Positions 58,617-64,000 of a stretch of 64,000 nucleotides of DNA are shown here, one piece after another. This DNA is from Colias croceus (lineage: Eukaryota > Arthropoda > Insecta > Lepidoptera > Pieridae): positions 1,984,001 to 2,048,000 of the forward strand of contig NC_059568.1 of NCBI RefSeq assembly GCF_905220415.1, in the 5' to 3' direction. Made by a program: the position numbers and the translations under genes. Each line of letters begins with the position of its first letter. Positions within the stretch are counted from its first letter, which is position 1. The notes under the pieces were generated by a model that was not told the DNA's origin, made no database searches, and saw nothing but the letters and a program-made list of their open reading frames with translations.

Positions 58617-61600
58617 TCAGGGAGGCAGGTCGCGACCGTGTAAAGCGGCCGCGACACGGCGACGACGCCCAATAGGACGACGACGCCGAATCGGATCCGA
58701 GGAAGGGTTTCTCTCGCGGACCCGCTCTGCCTCCTCCTTCTGCGACATCACATACTCGCAGTATGTGATAGCCGCGGACCACGATCTGTCGCCACCAACC
58801 ATTTTGCGAACTATGGAAGGCAGGGAGAGATCAGGGCCGACGACTGCGACCAGGCGAGCTCGGGGCTCTGACCACGCGGGGCACACGGCGAGAGTGTGGT
58901 CTGCCGTGTCCTCCGGACAGTCGCACCAATGACAAGCCATTTGCGGCTCCCGTCTGGCGACTTTGCACAGGTACCGCCCGAAACAACCGTGTCCGGACAG
59001 TACCTGTGTCAGGCGGAAGGTGATGGCCCCATGCCGCCTGTCGCACCACTCACGTAGGACCGGTCGGATTGCTTCGACCGTCCTTACTCCTGCGCTGGGC
59101 TCTTCGAGCCGACGTTTCCACTCAATGAAACGCCGCTCGAGAGCATCAGCCCTCCATTGCTGGACCTGCTCCAGATATGGGTTGATCCCATGCGATCTAG
59201 ACGCGGCGACGCGGCGATAAACGTCTGCCAGCATTTCGGCGTCCAGGTCCCACGGGGGCGTCCCCGCCATTACGCACGCGGCCTCGAAGGACACCGTGCG
59301 ATATGCCCTCACGATTCTGAGCGCCATGACCCGCTGCGGTCTACGCAATAGGGGTCTGGTACGGGCGCTCAAAGAGTCAGCCCAAATGGGCGCACCATAG
59401 AGGGCCATGGAGCGAATGACGCCGGTGTAAAGACGACGGCACGCACCCCCAGCCCCTCTAAGATTCGTAAGCAGACTTCCAAGTGCCCCGGCCACCCCAA
59501 CAAGCCGGGGGGCTAGGCGACGGAAGTGCTCCACGAATGTCCAGCTGCTGTCCAACACGATGCCCAGATAGCGCAACGTGGGACCAACGCTGATGGACGC
59601 ACCGCCCACCTGGATTGCTGATCCAGCAGCCTGCGCCCTTCGACGGCCACGAAACAAAATCGCCTCTGACTTGTCCAGGGCCACCTCTAGACCAAGTCTT
59701 CTAATGCGGCGCACAACTTCCGCCACCCCAGCGGTCGCAAGGAGGGCCGCGTCCCTATACGAGGCCCCACGCGCAGTCACCAGGGTGTCATCCGCATAGC
59801 AAAGCACGCTTACACCCGGGAGATAAGTGGCGCGCAGGACCCAGTCGTAACCGATGTTCCACAGGAGAGGCCCAAGAACCGAGCCCTGTGGAACACCGCA
59901 CGACATTTCCTTTTCCATCCATCCACGGCGTGTGGGGTACGCCACAGCCCTCTCTGATAGGTAGGACTGCAGCAATCGCACCATGTACTCGGGCACGTTG
60001 TGATAGCGGAGCGCCTCAATTACGCAACTCCATGGTAGCGTGTTAAAAGCGTTGGCGATGTCAAGAGACACCGCCAAAAGCACTCCACCTTCATCAGCCA
60101 CATTGTCTGCGAGTTCACGCAGCGCAGCGATCGCATCAATGGTGGACCGTCCCCGGCGGAATCCAAACTGGTTTTCGCTCAGGTCCGGCCCCACTCCCTC
60201 CAGGTGGTCGATGAGGCGAGCTGCGAAAACGCGCTCAAAGAGCTTGCTCACCTCATCGAGCAGCACGATCGGCCTGTAAGCCGAGGGCGAATCGCGCGGG
60301 CGTCCGTCCTTCTGCAACAGGACCAAATTCCCGGTCTTCCACCTCCGGGGAAATTGGCCCTGTTGAAGGCATTCTGTGAAGAGCTGTTCCACCCTGGGTC
60401 CAAGTGACTCTAGCGCCAGTACCCAAGCCCGCCCTGGGATACCATCAGGGCCGGGGGCAGTCTTTTTTGCTTTGAGCCGCTCCACTGCCACTGCGAGCTC
60501 GTCACGCGTGACCACCGGGACATTTTCATCAGCATACTCCTCCTGCACAGTCATTGTGGATACCATCGGCGGGGGAGAATGTCTTCCCCGATTCGGAAAC
60601 AGGGACGTCACCACCTGCTCCAGAAATCGAGGCTCCAGAGTTTGAGATAGGGGCGGGGCCCAAGGGCGAAGCTTTTGCCTCACCCTCTTGTAAGGCCGAC
60701 CCCAGGGTTCATGGTTCAAACCCTCGAGCATCTCCTCCCATGCGCGAGTTTTTGCTGTGCCTATCGCGCCCTGGAGAGACACGATACAGTCTCTGTAGAC
60801 GGCGTATAACCGCGCCTCCTCCTCTTCGTCACGCCGTCTACGGCGTCTATGCCTGGTGTACGCCCGCCTCGCAGCTACGCAAGAAGCGCGTAGCTGGGTG
60901 ATATCGGCGGACCACCAGTACATTTGTCGCCTTCGCGGAACTGACCGCACTCTCCGCATGCTCGCGTCGCAGATTTGCGCCATTGCATCGGCAAGCCAAG
61001 TGGCCTCCTCCTCCACATCAACACCGTCACCCTGCGGCGTCGGGAGCCAGGCTTGCACTATGGCAGCTTCAATGAGAAGCTCCCTATCTAGGCTTCCAAG
61101 CGCCCAGCGCGGACGGCGTTCACCAGTGAGGAATCGACTGTGAGCCGTCGAGGGCGTGGAGACGCTGAACCGGATGTAGCGGTGATCCGAAAGCGTCTCC
61201 ACGTCCACCAGCACCCTCCAGTCCTGAATACAACGAGCGAGAGCGGGGCTCGCGAAGGTGATATCTACAATAGAGCCACCCCTCTGTCGCACGCATGTCA
61301 GCTCTGTTCCGCGGTTAATAAGTGTTAACCCAGAGGCGACCGCCCAGTCTGCAAGCAGAGTACCTCGCACGTCACCTGCCCGGCAACCCCAAGACACGGA
61401 CTTGGCGTTGAAGTCCCCGGCCAGGAGAACAGACATTGGCTGCGCGAGGTCGATCATATCTCTCAACACGACGAGGAACTCCTCGAAATCAGCGAGACAG
61501 CGATTTGGCGAGAAATACACCCCCACGACGGTGTATCCGTTAATTACCGCTGATACGCAGCCCCGTCGCCTGACCACTCGCTCTATTTGTGTACCGCCTT

Positions 61601-61778
61601 GTGCAACTAGTGTCACCAAGCTATCCAGATCACCCGCCCAGTTATCCCAGGCGGGGACATTGTACGGCTCAGACACAATCGCCACATCAATCTCCCACTC
61701 TGCCAGGCTTTGGAGTAAAAGATCCTGGGACCTAGCACAGTGGTTGATATTGGCCTGTAGGAAACGCAGTGGGGCCAT
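58617..61778 (-). CDS. R1-clade ORF2: AP endonuclease and reverse transcriptase
   Basis: A 1053-residue frame without stops. The endonuclease occupies about residues 1-220: LQANINHCARSQDLL at the start, VSEPY at 35-39, LLAGDFNAKSVSWG with GDFNA at 121-125, and SDHRYI at 197-202. The reverse transcriptase spans roughly 430-720: FRRGRSTIDAI, LDIANAF near 572, CGVPQGSVLGPLLWN near 628, the catalytic YADD at 661-664 and YLGIVLD after it. Near 950 is the cysteine-histidine motif CHWCDCPEDTADHTLAVC typical of the R1 and jockey groups. It nicks the target and copies its RNA there. The start ATG overlaps the ORF1 stop as TAATG. All catalytic residues that I can check are present, so this copy may be functional. 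A short variant is unlikely, as the length is normal for the clade. Confidence 0.92.
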   Translation of the reverse strand: MAPLRFLQANINHCARSQDLLLQSLAEWEIDVAIVSEPYNVPAWDNWAGDLDSLVTLVAQGGTQIERVVRRRGCVSAVINGYTVVGVYFSPNRCLADFEEFLVVLRDMIDLAQPMSVLLAGDFNAKSVSWGCRAGDVRGTLLADWAVASGLTLINRGTELTCVRQRGGSIVDITFASPALARCIQDWRVLVDVETLSDHRYIRFSVSTPSTAHSRFLTGERRPRWALGSLDRELLIEAAIVQAWLPTPQGDGVDVEEEATWLADAMAQICDASMRRVRSVPRRRQMYWWSADITQLRASCVAARRAYTRHRRRRRRDEEEEARLYAVYRDCIVSLQGAIGTAKTRAWEEMLEGLNHEPWGRPYKRVRQKLRPWAPPLSQTLEPRFLEQVVTSLFPNRGRHSPPPMVSTMTVQEEYADENVPVVTRDELAVAVERLKAKKTAPGPDGIPGRAWVLALESLGPRVEQLFTECLQQGQFPRRWKTGNLVLLQKDGRPRDSPSAYRPIVLLDEVSKLFERVFAARLIDHLEGVGPDLSENQFGFRRGRSTIDAIAALRELADNVADEGGVLLAVSLDIANAFNTLPWSCVIEALRYHNVPEYMVRLLQSYLSERAVAYPTRRGWMEKEMSCGVPQGSVLGPLLWNIGYDWVLRATYLPGVSVLCYADDTLVTARGASYRDAALLATAGVAEVVRRIRRLGLEVALDKSEAILFRGRRRAQAAGSAIQVGGASISVGPTLRYLGIVLDSSWTFVEHFRRLAPRLVGVAGALGSLLTNLRGAGGACRRLYTGVIRSMALYGAPIWADSLSARTRPLLRRPQRVMALRIVRAYRTVSFEAACVMAGTPPWDLDAEMLADVYRRVAASRSHGINPYLEQVQQWRADALERRFIEWKRRLEEPSAGVRTVEAIRPVLREWCDRRHGAITFRLTQVLSGHGCFGRYLCKVARREPQMACHWCDCPEDTADHTLAVCPAWSEPRARLVAVVGPDLSLPSIVRKMVGGDRSWSAAITYCEYVMSQKEEAERVRERNPSSDPIRRRRPIGRRRRVAAALHGRDLPP

Positions 61779-62743
61779 TACTGCGTTTCCATAGCTGCCT
61801 CCGTTTGCGGCACCTCAGCAGGCACCAGAGCAGAGCGTGATGGAACCCGAGCGCCATCTTGCTTCCGCATTCCGCCTTTTTTTGGCTTGGGGGCCTTACA
61901 GGCTAAGCTTCCAAGTCGATGTTCTGCTGGTCGCTTTGCTTCTGCACAAAGAGCGCAGTGAGCAGTGGTAGCAGAGCATTCACCCGCTTTGTGGCCCATT
62001 TCACCGCAGCGGAAACAAATAGTACTCCGATCCTCGAGTGATGAGCACGTAGCACTTACGTGGCCTAGCTCCTGGCAGCGGAAGCAGCGTAGGGGCTTCT
62101 GCTCGATTAATGAGACCTTTGCGGAAACCCATCCCACCAAAACGTGCCCCACCTGCGCCAACTTTTTCGCCGCGGTCACCGGACAGCTCACCCAGGCTGA
62201 CATTGCGCCCCGAGGGCCAGAACGCAGAGCACCACACTTTACGTGCTCGACGGAACACTCCCCTGCGTGTGAGACCGCGACCGCAATGTCTTCAGCAGAG
62301 GCCGAGTCATCCAGGCCAGTAATTCGCAGCTCTGCGCACTTCACTGGCCTGGTCACCTTCACATTATCCTCGCCTAATACCTCCCGCAATTTGGTGGCTA
62401 GAGCATCCGCTTCCTTTGTGCTGGAAGCACCAGGTACCTCCAATATCCTGGCACCGGTAACACCACGCTTAAAGCGCATCGCACCAATGCCGATCTCCCC
62501 AAGATCGATCCCACGCCGCGCCTCCATCATGATCTTGGCATAGGTTATGCCACGCTCCTCCGCTCCCGGCTGAAGGGTCAGGACGACAGCCGAGGAAGAG
62601 GGAACGTGGAGCTTGTGTCGCTTTTTGCGAGACTGCGCCGCAGGCTTCTTAGCCTTGGCCCCCTTTGTTTTCTTCCCGCCCTTCCCGACAACAGTCCATC
62701 CTTCTTTTGGCTGCTGTTGCGGGAGGGGGTCTGGGTTATACAT
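61778..62743 (-). CDS. R1-clade ORF1: Gag-like zinc-knuckle protein
   Basis: 321 residues from ATG at 62743; the open frame reaches TTG at 62749, but the ATG is the sensible start. A basic N-terminal stretch (KGGKKTKGAKAKK, SRKKRHK) precedes an RRM-like middle part, then three knuckles at about 220-282: CFRCQELGHVSATC, CFRCGEMGHKAGEC and an atypical CALCAEAKRPAEHRLG...C. Such proteins coat the element RNA and carry it to the nucleus. The usual ORF1 in the clade is longer (about 400-700 residues with an N-terminal coiled coil), so this one may be shortened at the front, in line with a missing 5' untranslated region. It stops with TAA overlapping the ORF2 ATG. Confidence 0.85.
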   Translation of the reverse strand: MYNPDPLPQQQPKEGWTVVGKGGKKTKGAKAKKPAAQSRKKRHKLHVPSSSAVVLTLQPGAEERGITYAKIMMEARRGIDLGEIGIGAMRFKRGVTGARILEVPGASSTKEADALATKLREVLGEDNVKVTRPVKCAELRITGLDDSASAEDIAVAVSHAGECSVEHVKCGALRSGPRGAMSAWVSCPVTAAKKLAQVGHVLVGWVSAKVSLIEQKPLRCFRCQELGHVSATCSSLEDRSTICFRCGEMGHKAGECSATTAHCALCAEAKRPAEHRLGSLACKAPKPKKGGMRKQDGARVPSRSALVPAEVPQTEAAMETQ

Positions 62744-62787
62744 TGCCAAATTAGTTGATAAACAAACACTTAAATACCGCTATAAAT

Positions 62788-62984
62788 GACATACATAGTA
62801 TAAAACAAAGTCACATTTCTCTGTACCTATTTATACTTAAATCTATAAAACTAAGCAACGGATTTTGATGCAGTTTTGTTTTTCTTCAACTGTTAGAGTG
62901 ATTCAAGATGAAGGTTTCAGTATAAATAATCTATATTATGTTAAGTTTCAGCCAACGCGGGCGAAGCCGCGGGCGGAAAGCTAG
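62788..62984 (+). mobile_element. Short Helitron-like element
   Basis: Ends gcgaagccgcgggcggaaagCTAG before T at 62985; the body (aaatctataaaactaagcaa, ggattttgatgcagttt) matches in reverse the inner block of the large Helitron copies (4924-5105 and 51588-51757). It sits between the two retrotransposons. Confidence 0.65.
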
Positions 62985-62986
62985 TA

Positions 62987-64000
62987 CTAGATATTTGACA
63001 AAATGTATTTTTTTAATTTACTCTTTACAGATCCTATTTTTAATTTATTTTCGTCTAGTAAAATCGGGTACATGTTACAAATTATTGGTATATAATATTT
63101 TCTAGATCGCTGGTCATAACAATTTTTTGTTATTGGTACATAAAATTTTCTTACTTTTGACGCTCTTGTATTAAATCTAATCTGTTTTACAATTTTAAAG
63201 TCATTACTATAATATGTATCTATGGCATTTAAATACATAGCCTTATAATTTACAGGTAGGATGTTACAATATGGAAATAATTTGTCATAATTATTTTTAA
63301 ACTTCTTTCGAACTTTCTTATGAACTAAATACTTAATTAATCTTACTTGTAGGTTCTTAATTTGATCTAAGTATGTTTTAAAAGTTAATCCATAACAACT
63401 CAGTCCATAACTTATTATTGAGTCAGCAAGTGCATAGTAAACAACGTACAGAGTATGTTTATTTAAAATCCGACTTAGGTAGTAAAACTGTCCCAAGACT
63501 GATCTCAAACGATTACACACATAATTTACATGTAATTTCCAATTAAAGTGTTTATCAATTGTCAACCCCAAATATTTAATATTGTCAACGACATCCAATT
63601 TACTACATACACAGTTAGTTTTATTATTATGAAAACATTCATATGTGTGGCCTATTAAATTAATTTGAAAAGCTGAGTTTTTAGCATTTTTATTGTGTGG
63701 TGAATAAATATATAGACACTTAGTTTTTTGTATATTGAGAATTATACCATTGTCATGTGCCCACTTACACACGTTCTCGAAATCACTCTGTACCTTGTCC
63801 ACCATGACTGCTGTGTCGTTGCCGGCGAGCAGCAGGCACATGTCATCTGCGTACATACAGACCTTACAGTTCTTGACCACATTCGACACGCTGTTCACGT
63901 GCATAATATAACCAACCGGGCCGAAAACGGAGCCGGTCGGGACTCCTAGCTCCACAGGTATCTCAGCTCCAGTCGTTCCATTGATGACGGTACGTAAAGT
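62987..64000 (-). CDS. Non-LTR reverse transcriptase, C-terminal part, open at the window edge
   Basis: The frame is open from the right edge of the window to TAG at 62987; 337 residues are visible. It starts inside the reverse transcriptase (TVINGTTGAEIPVELG, then GVPTGSVFGPVGYIMHVN in place of the usual GVPQGS), has the catalytic YADD (KVCMYADDMCLL), KYLGLTIDKHFNWKLHV after it, and then the thumb and a basic tail. It looks like a jockey-superfamily (CR1/Daphne-like) protein and is clearly different from the R1-clade copy next door. AT-rich codon use also differs from R1. No 3' untranslated region follows; the stop abuts the CTAG of the Helitron at 62984. The start codon is outside the window. 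Confidence 0.85.
   Translation of the reverse strand, partial: TLRTVINGTTGAEIPVELGVPTGSVFGPVGYIMHVNSVSNVVKNCKVCMYADDMCLLLAGNDTAVMVDKVQSDFENVCKWAHDNGIILNIQKTKCLYIYSPHNKNAKNSAFQINLIGHTYECFHNNKTNCVCSKLDVVDNIKYLGLTIDKHFNWKLHVNYVCNRLRSVLGQFYYLSRILNKHTLYVVYYALADSIISYGLSCYGLTFKTYLDQIKNLQVRLIKYLVHKKVRKKFKNNYDKLFPYCNILPVNYKAMYLNAIDTYYSNDFKIVKQIRFNTRASKVRKFYVPITKNCYDQRSRKYYIPIICNMYPILLDENKLKIGSVKSKLKKYILSNI

Larger units (their letters stand above)
58271..62743 (-). mobile_element. R1-clade non-LTR retrotransposon
   Basis: On the minus strand: ORF1 with three zinc knuckles, ORF2 with endonuclease and reverse transcriptase, a 3' untranslated part of about 330 bp (58291-58616) and a poly(A) tail (T run on the plus strand, about 58271-58290). 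The unit is strikingly GC-rich beside its AT-rich flanks, suggesting a recent arrival. The 5' end is not clear: upstream of ORF1 a Helitron-like element begins within about 45 bp, so the 5' untranslated region is short or cut off. No matching target duplication was seen around the ends (gggtaatctataataag follows the tail). Confidence 0.85.

Noticed and set aside
58495..62543. Many plus-strand frames of 60-190 codons opposite the R1 element
   Set aside because: GC-rich antisense shadows of ORF1 and ORF2; no motifs of their own.

Overview
The window is eukaryotic and looks like a moth or butterfly (Lepidoptera). It is AT-rich and intron-bearing, and it is dense with short Helitron-like elements whose ends (TC...CTAG, placed between A and T, with a GC-rich near-palindrome just before CTAG) are the common lepidopteran type. 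It also holds an insect cuticle gene of the Tweedle family and an R1-clade retrotransposon. All taxonomic and family statements come from reading the sequence; no search was run.

Host genes. Two host loci can be supported. (1) On the minus strand at 1989-2314 lies the first coding exon of a secreted leucine-rich-repeat protein, inside a GC-rich island, ending at what looks like a GC-AG type donor. (2) On the plus strand is a Tweedle (DUF243) cuticular protein: TATA box at 28023, a five-codon first exon at 28088-28102, an intron of about 7.06 kb, and one large second exon at 35163-37748, followed by AATAAA at 37795. The predicted product is 866 residues, with the Tweedle core embedded in long Ser/Gly/Tyr-rich silk-like arms. 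The intron holds a 435-bp foldback element, a PIF/Harbinger-like element and a Helitron.

Mobile DNA fills most of the rest. 3.9-7.4 kb and 50.2-52.7 kb are two inverted copies of one large Helitron-like element carrying an exon-like segment. 15.96-20.76 kb is a nearly identical 2401-bp tandem duplication whose right edge and central junction fall exactly on the end of an 822-bp inverted-repeat transposon; a third copy of that transposon lies at 25.6 kb. 38.16-40.95 kb is a Tc1/mariner-superfamily element with inverted repeats of over 400 bp, a frameshifted transposase remnant and a second TA-flanked element nested in one arm. 48.6-50.2 kb is a Helitron with an internal array of roughly 115-bp units. 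54.2-54.8 kb is a 540-bp foldback element next to a possible transposase tail. 55.7-57.3 kb is a composite inverted repeat around an LTR-like, TATA-containing GC-rich block. 58.27-62.74 kb is an R1-clade non-LTR retrotransposon with two open frames joined by TAATG and a poly(A) tail. 62.99-64.0 kb is the 3' end of a different non-LTR reverse transcriptase that runs off the window.

The host genes do not form a pathway. The coherent stories are the Tweedle gene with its promoter, and the nested rearrangement history of the transposons. No tRNA, rRNA or CRISPR array was seen.
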